Source of the DNA: Paracraurococcus sp042666655 | Lineage (GTDB): Bacteria > Pseudomonadota > Alphaproteobacteria > Acetobacterales > Acetobacteraceae | DNA length: 64,000 nucleotides | Direction of reading: 5' to 3' | Assembly (NCBI RefSeq): GCF_042666655.1 | Contig: NZ_JBHTDE010000001.1 | Coordinates: 930,001-994,000, forward strand | Shown here: positions 53,040-62,427 of the stretch, piece after piece | Position numbering within the stretch: position 1 is the stretch's first letter | Layout: each line of letters starts with the position of its first letter | Notes under the pieces: model-generated | Databases searched by the model: none | What the model saw: only the letters and a program-made list of their open reading frames with translations | Told to the model about the DNA's origin: nothing | Translations under genes and position numbers: made by a program

Positions 53040-54434
53040 TCAGACCGCGGCGATGCTCTCGCGGCGCAGCTCGACCGAGAGCTCGTCCAGCGCCCGGCCC
53101 ACCCGGTCGACCATCTCGTCGATCTCGGCGGTCGAGATGATCAGCGGCGGCGAGAAGCCGATGCTGTCGTTGGTCATGGCGCGCATGATGACGCCGTGCT
53201 TCTCGCCCAGCTTGGTCAGCCGCGGGCCGATCTTCTTCGCCGGGTCGAAATTCCTGGCCTTCGCCTTGTCCTCGACCAGCTCGACCGCCGCCACCAGCCC
53301 GACGCCGCGGACCTCGCCGACCATCGGGTGCTCGGCAAAGCGCTGCTGCAGCGCCGCCTGCATGTGCGGCCCGACCTTCCGGACATGGGAGAGCATGTCC
53401 AGCTCGTCGTAGATCTTCAGCGTCTCGATGGCGACCGCGGCCGGCACCGGATGGCCGGAATAGGTGAAGCCGTGGCCCCAGGTGCCGACGGTGGACGACC
53501 CCTCGGCGATGCCCTGGAAGACCCGCTCGTTCACCATCACCGCCGAGATCGGCAGGTAGGCCGCCGACAGCGCCTTGGCGCAGACCAGGATGTCCGGCTG
53601 TATGGCGAAGGTCTGGCTGCCCCAGTAATTGCCGGTGCGGAAGAAGCCGGCAATCACCTCGTCGACGCACATCAGCACGTCGTACTTCTTCAGCACCACC
53701 TGGATCTTCTCGAAATAGGTGGCGGGCGGGATGATGACGCCGCCGGCGCCCATGAAGGGCTCGGCATAGAAGGCGGCCACCGTCTCCGGGCCCTCCTTCA
53801 GGATCACCTCCTCCAGCTCGGCGGCCAGGCGGGTGGCGAAGTCTTCCTCCGACTCGCCGGGCAGCGCGTTGTGGTAGTGGTGCGGCGTGCCGACATGGAT
53901 GAAGCCCGGCAGCGGCAGGTCGAACAGCTTGTGGTTGGCCGGCAGGCCGGTGAGGCAGGCCGCCGCCAGCGTGATCCCGTGGTAGCCCTTCAGCCGGCTG
54001 ATGATCTTCTTCTTCGCCGGCCGGCCGATGGCGTTGTTCATGTACCAGAGGATCTTGATGACGCTGTCGTTCGCCTCGGACCCCGAATTGGCGAAGAACA
54101 CCTTGCTCATCGGCACCGGCGCGCGCTCGATCAGCATCTCCGCCAGGTCCACCATCGGCTCGTGCGACTTGCCGGTGAAGGAGTGGTAGAAGGGGAGCTT
54201 CCGCATCTGGTCGGTGGCGGCCTGCACCAGGCGCTCGTTGTCGAAGCCGAGGCTGGCGCACCAGAGCCCGGCGACGCTCTCGATGTAGTCCTTGCCCTGG
54301 TCGTCGAAGACCTTCACGCCCTTGCCGCGGTTGATCACCATCGGGCCGTTGATCAGGTGCGCCTTGTGGTCGGTATAGGGGTGGAGCGCGTAGGCGACGT
54401 CGCGGGCGGCGGTGGAATTGCGGGGCGGGGTCAT
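53040..54434 (-). CDS. Class III (omega-type) PLP aminotransferase
   Basis: This 464-residue fold-type I enzyme has SGSEANDS, the PLP-aspartate region DVLMCVDEVIAGFFRTG, and the Schiff-base lysine in DILVCAKALSAAYLPISA. The opening (LHPYTDHKAHLINGPMVI, with AGLWCASLG) is typical of beta-alanine/pyruvate, putrescine or taurine-type omega-transaminases; the amine donor cannot be fixed. The start MTPPRNS was chosen over a longer reading with no family match. It is divergent from the PhoX-like gene. Confidence 0.9.
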   Translation of the reverse strand: MTPPRNSTAARDVAYALHPYTDHKAHLINGPMVINRGKGVKVFDDQGKDYIESVAGLWCASLGFDNERLVQAATDQMRKLPFYHSFTGKSHEPMVDLAEMLIERAPVPMSKVFFANSGSEANDSVIKILWYMNNAIGRPAKKKIISRLKGYHGITLAAACLTGLPANHKLFDLPLPGFIHVGTPHHYHNALPGESEEDFATRLAAELEEVILKEGPETVAAFYAEPFMGAGGVIIPPATYFEKIQVVLKKYDVLMCVDEVIAGFFRTGNYWGSQTFAIQPDILVCAKALSAAYLPISAVMVNERVFQGIAEGSSTVGTWGHGFTYSGHPVPAAVAIETLKIYDELDMLSHVRKVGPHMQAALQQRFAEHPMVGEVRGVGLVAAVELVEDKAKARNFDPAKKIGPRLTKLGEKHGVIMRAMTNDSIGFSPPLIISTAEIDEMVDRVGRALDELSVELRRESIAAV

Positions 54435-54586
54435 CGGCGGGACCTTCTCTGCGGGATGCCGCAGTCTAGGCCCGGAATGCCCGCCAACCCAAGGCCGCTT
54501 GCCGCACGCCCTTGTTGGCCCTCGGCGGATGGACGCCGGCGGCGGCCGGGTGGCAAGGTCCGCGCCGCCGCAACGAGGACGCGCTG

Positions 54587-56161
54587 ATGCAGGATGCCAG
54601 GGGCTTTGCAGGGAAGGGGACGCGGCGCGCGATCCGGCGCCGGGCGCTGCTGGCCGCCTCCGCCCTCGCCCCGCTCGCCGCCCGGGCACAGACCCGCCGC
54701 AACGACCTCGAAGCCATGGGCCTGCCGGTGCAGCAGGACGACACGGTGGCGCGCGGCTACCGCCGCGACGTCCTGGTCCGCTGGGGCGACCGCGTCACCT
54801 TCGACGCCCCGGCCTGGGACCCGCGCCGGCCCACCCCGGATGGCGCCGCGGCGCAATTCGGCTGGGACGCGAGGGTCGCCGCCATCGCGGTGCCGACGCA
54901 GCAGGCCGCCGACGGCATCCCCCGCGCGGTGCTGGCGGTGGTGCATCCTCGGGTCGACCCCGCCTTCGCCTTCCCCGGCGGGCGCGACCAGCCGGCCGCG
55001 GCGGCGGCGATGCAGGGCGCCTCCCTGCTGAACCTGGAAAAGCGCGGCCGCGGCTGGGTGGTGGTGGATGGCGGCTTCCAGAGCCGCCGGCTGGGCGGTG
55101 CCACGCTGTGCCGTGTCAGCGGCGGCGGCAGCGTGCGGGGCGTGCTGGGCCTGGCCGGCGGATGCGTCACCCCCTGGGGCACGCTGCTGCTGGCCGAGGG
55201 CGACCCGACCCCCTGGCTGGCCCGGCTCGGCAATGTCGACCCGCGCTTCGCCAACGCGTCTGGCTTCGGCTGGGTGGTCGAGCTCGACCCCTTCGACCCG
55301 CAATCGGTGCCGGTGAAGCGCACCGCGCTCGGCCGCTTCGCGCACGGCGACGTGGCGGCGACCCTGTCGCGCGACGGCCGCGCGGTGGTCTACCTGACCG
55401 ACCGGCGGGTCGGCGGCTTCCTGTTCCGCTTCGTCTCGGCCGGGCCGGCGACCGGGGAGGACGTGCTGGATGCCGGCAGCCTTTCGGTCGCCCGGCTGGA
55501 CGGCGACCGCTTCACCTGGCTGCCGCTGCCGGCGGGCGTGCCGGACCCGGTGATGGCGGCGACCCAGGCGGGGGGCAGCCCGCTCGATTCGCCTTCCGGG
55601 CTCGGGCTCGACCCGACCCGGCCACGGCTGCTGCTGGCCTGCCACGGCAGCCCGGCCCGGCCGGCCGGACATGTGATCGAACTGACCGCGGCCGGCGGCG
55701 ACGACGGCGCGGCGACCGCCGGGGCCGGGCTGCTGTTCGCCGCCGGCGACCCGCGCAGCGCCGAGGCCCGCTACGGCCGGGCCGGCCTGCCGCCGGGCAG
55801 CGCCTGGCCGGAGAACCCGGACACGGTGACGGTGGATGCGCGCGGCCGGGCCTGGATCGGCACCGACCGCGGCGGCCGGGTCGGGCCGCAGGCGGAGGGG
55901 CTCTATGTCTGCGACCTGGACGGGCCGGGGCGCGGGGTGCCGCTGCCGATCTATGGCGCGCCGCGGGCGGCCTCGGTCGGCGGCGCGGCGCTGACCCCGG
56001 ATGGGGAGGCGCTGTTCAGCGCGGTGCGCCACCCGGGCGCCGAGCCCGGCGGCAATTTCGACCGGCCGGCGACGCGCTGGCCGGAATTCCAGGCCGGCGT
56101 GCCGCCGCGTTCGACGCTGATCGGCCTGGTGCGCAACGGTGGTGGAGCGGTCGGCGGTTAG
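54587..56161 (+). CDS. PhoX/DUF839-like exported protein
   Basis: This 524-residue protein has a twin-arginine-type leader (RRRALLAASALAPLAARA) and segments of the PhoX/DUF839 propeller: GGCVTPWGTLLLAEGD, RDGRAVVYLTDRRVGGFLFRFVS, DSPSGLGLDPT and DTVTVDARGRAWIGTD. PhoX enzymes use calcium and iron to hydrolyse phosphomonoesters. Here the usual TCEE and FAHE segments read LAEGD and FAHGD, so metal binding may differ and activity is uncertain. GAGGA lies about 8 bases before the ATG. It converges on a small gene across repeat copy R7. Confidence 0.82.
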   Translation: MQDARGFAGKGTRRAIRRRALLAASALAPLAARAQTRRNDLEAMGLPVQQDDTVARGYRRDVLVRWGDRVTFDAPAWDPRRPTPDGAAAQFGWDARVAAIAVPTQQAADGIPRAVLAVVHPRVDPAFAFPGGRDQPAAAAAMQGASLLNLEKRGRGWVVVDGGFQSRRLGGATLCRVSGGGSVRGVLGLAGGCVTPWGTLLLAEGDPTPWLARLGNVDPRFANASGFGWVVELDPFDPQSVPVKRTALGRFAHGDVAATLSRDGRAVVYLTDRRVGGFLFRFVSAGPATGEDVLDAGSLSVARLDGDRFTWLPLPAGVPDPVMAATQAGGSPLDSPSGLGLDPTRPRLLLACHGSPARPAGHVIELTAAGGDDGAATAGAGLLFAAGDPRSAEARYGRAGLPPGSAWPENPDTVTVDARGRAWIGTDRGGRVGPQAEGLYVCDLDGPGRGVPLPIYGAPRAASVGGAALTPDGEALFSAVRHPGAEPGGNFDRPATRWPEFQAGVPPRSTLIGLVRNGGGAVGG

Positions 56162-56172
56162 CGGATCTGCGG

Positions 56173-56309
56173 GGAAGCTTGGGGAGGGAAAAGTATTCCT
56201 TCCCCAAGCTTCCCCCTCCTTGTTGTGGGCTTGGCGCCTGCCGCGCGGCAGGTCGGACTCCCAAACATAGAAGAGGGACCAGGGAGGATACTTCCTCCCT
56301 GGCCTTGCC
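56173..56309 (+). repeat. Composite three-hairpin element, copy R7 (full)
   Basis: Arm A (AAGCTTGGGGAGGGAA ... TTCCTTCCCCAAGCTT), arm B (GGCTTGGCGCCTGCCGCGCGGCAGG...) and arm C (CCAGGGAGGATACTTCCTCCCTGG) in order, with the conserved GAAGAGGGACCAGGG junction. It abuts the stop codon at 56310 and fills the 148-base convergent gap. Confidence 0.88.
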
Positions 56310-56711
56310 TTACCCTTTGGCTGCCGGCGCCATCACCGCGCGCACCGCATCGGCCAGGGCGGCGCAGGCGCGGCGGGTGTCGTGCTTCGCCATCTCCTCC
56401 CGCGCCAGGGCGATGCGGGTCAGCGCGGTCTGCAGCGCCGGCGACTTGTCGCCATGGCTGACCGCCAGGCGGATGCGGGTTTCCGCCAGCGCCAGGTTGA
56501 TGCCTGCGGCTTGGTCATGGTCGTCGCGGAGGTCGTGGTCGGCGCCGAGCAGCAGGTCGAGCACCTGCCTGGCCTCCGGCGAGGCATTGGCCAGCGGCAG
56601 CAGATGCGGCGCCGGCGGGTCCTTCGCATGGTCCGGCCCGGACTTCAGGCGCGGCACGAGGGCAAAGGAGAAGAGGTCGAGATAGGGGTGCTGCGCGGCG
56701 GCCGTGGGCAT
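56310..56711 (-). CDS. Small soluble protein, function unknown
   Basis: The product has 133 residues, no signal peptide or membrane segment, and is mostly helical (for example PEARQVLDLLLGADHDLRDDHDQAAGINLALAETRIRLA). A GGGAGC ribosome site precedes the ATG at 56711; a longer reading adds an Arg-rich stretch without support. I do not recognise it. It lies 89 bases downstream of tonB on the same strand, so it could be the last gene of the iron-uptake operon. Confidence 0.6.
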   Translation of the reverse strand: MPTAAAQHPYLDLFSFALVPRLKSGPDHAKDPPAPHLLPLANASPEARQVLDLLLGADHDLRDDHDQAAGINLALAETRIRLAVSHGDKSPALQTALTRIALAREEMAKHDTRRACAALADAVRAVMAPAAKG

Positions 56712-56800
56712 GAATCGCTCCCTGGGTCGGGCAACCCGTGCTGCCCGGGCTGCCGCCATCCTAGCGCCGTTCCGCGCGGTGCTTCAATCCGGCCGGCGGG

Positions 56801-57661
56801 TCAGCGCAGGGCGAAGCGGACCGGCACGGTCAGCTCGATCGGGTCGCCGGTGACCTCGGCGGGCGGGGCGGGCAGCGGCGAGGCACGCTCGATCATCGCC
56901 AGCACCGCGCCGTCCAGCGCGGCATCGCCGGCGCTGCGTTCCAGCCGGTAGCCGATGACGGTCCCGTCGCGCCGCATGCGGAAGTGAAGCATGGCGACCC
57001 CCTGGGCGCGGCGGAAGCGGGCCTCCTGCGGATAGGTCTTGTGCCGTTCCAGCGCGGCGAACAACCGGGCGACGTAGCTCGCCGGCGGTGCCGCGGCGGC
57101 GGGTGCTGCGGCCCGAGCCGCGGGGGCGGGCGGCGCCGGTGCCGGTGCCGTGGGCTGCACCTGCGCCACCGCAGGCCGCGGCGGCGCGGGGCGGTGCTGC
57201 GGCGCCGGCGGGCGCGGCAGGGGCGGCGGGACCGGCAATTCGGCGACGGCCTCGGGGGCCGTTTCGGCCACTTCCGGCACGGGCGGCGGCGGTTCGGGCA
57301 AGGCCGGCGCCTCGGCCATCGGCATCGGTGGTGTCTCGGTCGCCACGGGTGGTTCGGGCGGCGCCTCGGCCGGGACGGGCAGGGGGGCCGGCGCCGCCTC
57401 CGCCATGGCCTCGGCGACGGGCTCGGCGACCGGCTCGGGACTCGGCGCAACCGGCTCCGGCGCCGTCATCTCCAGCAGCATCACCGGCATCACGACGGGT
57501 GCCGGGGCGGGCATGCCGAACAGCAGCACCAGCCCGGCCACCGCATGCAGAACGGCCGAGCCGGTCCAGGCCAGGCTCCGCCCGGACGGGCGGCGCGGCA
57601 GGCCGGGGGGCGGCGGGACGGCGAAGCCGTCGAAGCGGGGCAGCGCCTGCGGCTGGGCCAT
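56801..57661 (-). CDS. tonB: TonB energy transducer
   Basis: This 286-residue TonB protein has an N-terminal membrane anchor (about residues 30-55), a long Pro/Glu/Ala-rich periplasmic spacer (about 58-195), and a C-terminal TonB domain. The C-terminal domain shows YPQEARFRRAQGVAMLHFRMRRDG and the closing ELTVPVRFALR. TonB transmits proton-motive energy from ExbBD to outer-membrane receptors. Its start lies three bases after the exbD stop, so it belongs to the PepSY-exbB-exbD-tonB operon. Confidence 0.93.
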   Translation of the reverse strand: MAQPQALPRFDGFAVPPPPGLPRRPSGRSLAWTGSAVLHAVAGLVLLFGMPAPAPVVMPVMLLEMTAPEPVAPSPEPVAEPVAEAMAEAAPAPLPVPAEAPPEPPVATETPPMPMAEAPALPEPPPPVPEVAETAPEAVAELPVPPPLPRPPAPQHRPAPPRPAVAQVQPTAPAPAPPAPAARAAAPAAAAPPASYVARLFAALERHKTYPQEARFRRAQGVAMLHFRMRRDGTVIGYRLERSAGDAALDGAVLAMIERASPLPAPPAEVTGDPIELTVPVRFALR

Positions 57662-57664
57662 GGC

Positions 57665-58087
57665 TCAGGGCGCCGGCTGCGAGACGAGGGCGACCCGCTG
57701 GATACCGGCCCGCTGCACCAGGGCCATGATCCGCAGCACCTCGCCATACTCAATGCCGCGGTCGGCGCGGAGATGCAGCGCGCGGTCGGGCGATTCGGCA
57801 TGCAGCGCGACCAAGCGCGGCTCCAGCGCCGGCTCGGCGACCGGCTCCTTGCCGAGGAAGAGCTCGCCCGCCCGGGTCAGGCCGAGCTCGAGCGGCGGCT
57901 CGGGCGGGGCGAGGCGCGCGGCGGCGGCGCGCGGCAGGTCGACCTGGATGCCGGCGGTGAGCATCGGCGCCGTCACCATGAAGATCACCAGCAGCACCAG
58001 CATCACGTCGACCAGCGGCGTGACGTTGATCTCGGCGACCGGGCGGGCGTCGTCGCCGTCGTCGCCGCCGGAAAGCTGCATCGCCAT
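57665..58087 (-). CDS. exbD: Biopolymer transport protein ExbD
   Basis: This 140-residue protein has a single N-terminal membrane helix containing the proton-carrying Asp27 (INVTPLVDVMLVLLVIFMV) and a periplasmic C-terminal domain. GGAG lies 8 bases before the chosen ATG at 58087; a second ATG two codons later is possible. It lies five bases after exbB and three bases before tonB, forming one energy-transducing unit. Confidence 0.95.
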   Translation of the reverse strand: MAMQLSGGDDGDDARPVAEINVTPLVDVMLVLLVIFMVTAPMLTAGIQVDLPRAAAARLAPPEPPLELGLTRAGELFLGKEPVAEPALEPRLVALHAESPDRALHLRADRGIEYGEVLRIMALVQRAGIQRVALVSQPAP

Positions 58088-58092
58088 GCCAG

Positions 58093-58766
<674 letters not shown>

Positions 58767-58770
<4 letters not shown>

Positions 58771-59894
58771 GCGGTCCTCCCGGACAGGGCGGCAGGGTCC
58801 GCCTGGCGGACCCGGCGGCGGTTGCGGCGGCGGAGCAGCCAGGCGGCGAGGCCGGTGACGAAGAGCGCCGGCATGGCGAGGCCCGACAGGAAGACGAGAA
58901 GGCGCCCGCCGGTCCCCAGGATGGCGCCGCCATGCAGCCAGCGTTGCAGCGCGAGCGCCTCCTCCGCCGCGCCGCGGGTGCGCGGGCCGCGTTCCTCCAG
59001 CACCGTGCCGGTGCCGGCGTCGATGGTCAGGACGGTGCGGCCGCGGATTTCCGGGTCGGCCGCGGCGGGGCGGAGGGTCACGCCCCAGGCGGGGCGCTGG
59101 CCGGTGGGCGGCATGACGCCGGTCACCACCTGGCCGGGCAGGTGCGCCAGCGCCGCGGCGACGGCGGCGTCCGCATCCAGGCGAAGCGACTCGGGCCGCA
59201 GCGGCCCGCGCTGCGGCGCTCCGGCGGCTGGCGCGGCGATGCCGAGCAGCGGGCGGAACCAGCCGGGGAAGATGATGGCGACGCCGGAGAAGGCGACCAC
59301 CGCCAGCACCGCCGCCAGCCAGATGCCGACCACCCGGTGCAGGTCGAGGTTCAGCATCACCGCCGGCCGGCGCCGGATTGTCACCAGTGCCCGGCCGAGC
59401 GCGCCGTCGCGCGGCCACCAGAGCCAGATGCCGCTGGCGCAGAACAGCAGGGTCAGCACGCCGAGCCAGCCCACCGCCTCGCGCCCGCCCCAGGCCCGCA
59501 GCATCAGCGTGTCGTGCAGGTCGCGCGTCGTGCCGATGAAGCCGGCGCGGGCGTCGCGCTCGCCAAGCAGCCGCCCGGTCGCCGGGTCCAGGTAGGCCGT
59601 CGTCGCGCCGCGCGCGCCGCGCGGCGGCGAGACCACCCAGACCGGCCAGACCGCATCCGGCGGCCGGATGCCGCCGACGGGACGGCCGGCCGTCTCCGCC
59701 AGGCGCTGGATGGCGGCATAGGTGAGCGCCGGGTCGGCCGGGCCGTCGGGGCGGAACAGCGCGGGGTTCAGCGCCGCGTCGATTTCGCGCTGGTAGGACA
59801 GGATGCTGCCGGTCGCGCCGATGACGGCGAGGACGAGGCCGAGCACCAGCCCGACCCAGCGATGCGCCAAGAGGAGGGCCCGGCGCGCGGTCAC
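58767..59894 (-). CDS. PepSY-associated transmembrane protein (iron-regulated type)
   Basis: This 375-residue inner-membrane protein has an N-terminal helix (HRWVGLVLGLVLAVIGATGS), a PepSY-like periplasmic domain, and further helices near residues 140-160, 185-210 and 335-360. Conserved histidines in AHRW, DLHD, DLHR and RWLH fit the PepSY_TM family, members of which are often linked to iron or siderophore uptake and may reduce ferric complexes. It starts the operon with exbB, exbD and tonB. It is divergent from the siderophore receptor across two Fur-like boxes. Confidence 0.88.
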
Positions 59895-59971
59895 GCCCTG
59901 GCGCCCTGGCGGCGGATCGGCAGGCGACGGCGGAGGCTAGGCGCGACGGGCATGGTCCCTGGCCTAGACCG

Positions 59972-59990
59972 AATGAGAATTACTCGCAAT
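59972..59990. promoter_or_regulatory. Fur-like box 1 in the divergent iron-uptake promoter
   Basis: AATGAGAATTACTCGCAAT carries the GAGAAT core of a ferric uptake regulator site. It lies about 78 bases before the PepSY gene start. Repression by iron of the PepSY-exbBD-tonB operon is the natural reading. Confidence 0.7.
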
Positions 59991-60060
59991 CGCATTTCTT
60001 TTCCCATGCATCGGCCGCGGGCCCTTGCCTGGCGGCAGCGGCCCGGGCAGGTTGCCCTTA

Positions 60061-60077
60061 TTGCGAATAACTCGCAA
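60061..60077. promoter_or_regulatory. Fur-like box 2 before the siderophore receptor gene
   Basis: TTGCGAATAACTCGCAA is a perfect TTGCGA/TCGCAA inverted repeat with a five-base centre, 24 bases before the receptor ATG. It repeats the ACTCGCAAT half of box 1. It may respond to Fur or an Irr/RirA-type regulator. Confidence 0.65.
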
Positions 60078-60100
60078 TCGCGGAAACTTGGGTCGTACTG

Positions 60101-62260
60101 ATGGACATGCCGAACTGCAATCGAAATGCCGTGGTGACGCGGCCGGGCCGGCGGCCCGGGCTGCTGGCGGCGACCTCGCTGCTGGCACTGGCCTGCGGGG
60201 CCGTCCCGGCGGTGGCGCAGGACCAGGCGGCCCCCATCGCGCTGCCTCAGATGGATGTGAACGCCGTGCCCGCCGTGACCTCCGGCTACGCCACCCAGCG
60301 CACCACCTCCGCCACCAAGACCGACACGCCGTTGCGCGACGTGCCGCAGAGCGTCACCGTCATCACCGAACAGGCGATCCGCGACCTGTCGATGCAGAAC
60401 CTGGGCGACGTGCTGCGCTACGTCCCCGGCGCCGGCTATGCGCAGGGCGAGGGCAACCGCGACACCCCGGTGCTGCGCGGCCAGTCCACCACCTCGGACC
60501 TCTTCGTCGACGGGCTGCGCGACGACGTGCAGTACTACCGCGACCTCTACAACGTGGACCGCGTCGAGGTGCTGCTCGGCCCCAACGCGATGATCTTCGG
60601 CCGCGGCGGCACCGGCGGCGTGATCAACCGCGTGACCAAGCAGGCGAACTGGGACCCGCGGCGCGAGGTGCGGCTGCAGGCCGGCTCCTTCGGCCAGTGG
60701 CGCGGCAGCTTCGACCTCGGCCAGGCGATCAACGAGAATGCCGCCGTCCGGCTGCTGGGGATGTACGAGGAGAGCGACAGCTACCGCGACGGCGTCAACC
60801 TCAAGCGCTACGGCATCAACCCGACCTTCGCCTACCGGATCGGCGATTCCACCATCGTCCGTGCCTCCTACGAATACTTCCGCGACGAGCGCGTGGCGGA
60901 CCGCGGCATCCCGTCCTTCCGCGGCCGGCCGCTGGAGACCGGCCGCGCCACCTTCTTCGGCGATCCTGGCCGCAGCCCGGTGAATGCGCAGGTCAATGCG
61001 CTCAACCTCGGGGTCGAGCACCGCTTCGAGAACGGCGTGCTGCTGCGCAACAACTTCCGCTTCGCCGACTACGACAAGTTCTACCAGAACGTCTTCCCCG
61101 GCGCGGTGTCCGCCAATGGCAGCACGGTGTCGATCGCCGCCTACAACAACGAGACCCACCGGCAGAACCTGATCAACCAGACCGACTTCGTCTTCGACCT
61201 GAACACCGGCCCCATCCGGCACAAGATCCTGGCGGGGGTCGAGCTGGCGCGGCAGCAGACCGACAATTTCCGCAACACCGGCTACTTCACCTCGGTCGGG
61301 GCGAATGCCACCAGCTACACCACCTCACTCGGCGCGACGCGGATCAACGTGCCGGTCAGCTTCCGCCAGAGTGCCACGGACGCCAACAACAGCGGCGTCG
61401 CCACCACCGCCGCAGTCTATGTGCAGGATCAGGTGCAGCTGCTGCCCACCGTGCAGCTGATCGGCGGGCTGCGCTTCGACCACTTCAACACCGACTTCAC
61501 CAACAACCGCACCGGCCAGGGCTTCGACGTCACCGACAACAAGGTCTCGCCGCGCATCGGCCTGGTCTGGCAGGCCTTCGAGCCGGTCTCCTTCTATGCC
61601 AGCTTCAGCAACACCTACCTGCCGCGGGCCGGCGAGCAGCTCGCTTCGCTCACTTTGGCCAACCAGTCGCTGAAGCCGGAGCAGTTCACCAACTACGAGG
61701 TCGGCGCCAAGTGGGACGTGCGGCCGGACTTCGCCGTGACCGCCGCGCTCTTCAACCTCGACCGCACCAACGTCGCGGTGACCGACCCGAACGACATCAC
61801 CCGCTCCGTCCTGGTGGACGGCACCCGCACGCGGGGCTTCGAGCTGGGCGGGCGCGGCCGCGTCACCGACAAATGGAGCGTGCTGGGCGGCTGGGCCATC
61901 ATGAATTCGGAGATCACCAGCGACCAGTCGGCAACCATCAGGAAGGGCAACAACGTGCCCTTCGTCTCGCACAACACCGTCTCGCTCTGGAACCGCTACG
62001 ACTTCCTGCCGCAGTTGGGCGCCGGGCTCGGCGTGGTGCACCAGTCCGGCTACTACGCCGCGACCGACAACGCGGTGCGCATCCCGGCCTTCACCCGGTT
62101 CGACGCGGCGCTGTTCTGGAACCTGACGGAGCGCGTGGCGCTGCAGGCGAATTTCGAGAACCTGTTTGGGGTGAAGTACTACCCGGTGGCCAACAGCAAC
62201 AACAACATCACGCCGGGCGCGCCCTTCGCCGCGCGCTTCGCGTTGACGTCGCGGTTCTGA
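60101..62260 (+). CDS. TonB-dependent siderophore receptor (catecholate, Fiu-like)
   Basis: This 719-residue outer-membrane receptor has a signal peptide (residues 1-39), a plug domain with TDTPLRDVPQSVTVIT and VEVLLGPNAMIFGRGGTGGVINRVTK, and a 22-strand beta-barrel ending in ARFALTSRF with terminal aromatic Phe. The plug style resembles Fiu/catecholate or monomeric catechol receptors, but the ligand is not proved. It is divergent from the PepSY-exbB-exbD-tonB operon and preceded by two Fur-like boxes, so the locus is an iron-starvation unit. Confidence 0.93.
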   Translation: MDMPNCNRNAVVTRPGRRPGLLAATSLLALACGAVPAVAQDQAAPIALPQMDVNAVPAVTSGYATQRTTSATKTDTPLRDVPQSVTVITEQAIRDLSMQNLGDVLRYVPGAGYAQGEGNRDTPVLRGQSTTSDLFVDGLRDDVQYYRDLYNVDRVEVLLGPNAMIFGRGGTGGVINRVTKQANWDPRREVRLQAGSFGQWRGSFDLGQAINENAAVRLLGMYEESDSYRDGVNLKRYGINPTFAYRIGDSTIVRASYEYFRDERVADRGIPSFRGRPLETGRATFFGDPGRSPVNAQVNALNLGVEHRFENGVLLRNNFRFADYDKFYQNVFPGAVSANGSTVSIAAYNNETHRQNLINQTDFVFDLNTGPIRHKILAGVELARQQTDNFRNTGYFTSVGANATSYTTSLGATRINVPVSFRQSATDANNSGVATTAAVYVQDQVQLLPTVQLIGGLRFDHFNTDFTNNRTGQGFDVTDNKVSPRIGLVWQAFEPVSFYASFSNTYLPRAGEQLASLTLANQSLKPEQFTNYEVGAKWDVRPDFAVTAALFNLDRTNVAVTDPNDITRSVLVDGTRTRGFELGGRGRVTDKWSVLGGWAIMNSEITSDQSATIRKGNNVPFVSHNTVSLWNRYDFLPQLGAGLGVVHQSGYYAATDNAVRIPAFTRFDAALFWNLTERVALQANFENLFGVKYYPVANSNNNITPGAPFAARFALTSRF

Positions 62261-62413
62261 GGGCAGGCAAGGCCAGGGAGGAAGCATCCTCCCTGGACCC
62301 ACCTTTATTCTTGTGAGTCGGAACCTGCCGCGCGGCGAATGCGAGACTCACGAAAGGGCAGGGGTTCGGGGAGGGAATACGTTTCCCTCCCCGAACCCCT
62401 GCCTTTCTTCCGA
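62261..62413 (-). repeat. Composite three-hairpin element, copy R8 (full, inverted)
   Basis: Order on the plus strand: arm C (GGCCAGGGAGGA ... TCCTCCCTGG), arm B (decayed: GAGTC-GGAACCTGCCGCGCGGC ... GACTC) and arm A (GGGGTTCGGGGAGGGAA ... TTCCCTCCCCGAACCCC). It begins just after the receptor stop codon and nearly fills the 167-base convergent gap. Confidence 0.87.
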
Positions 62414-62427
62414 ACGACCGGCGTAGG

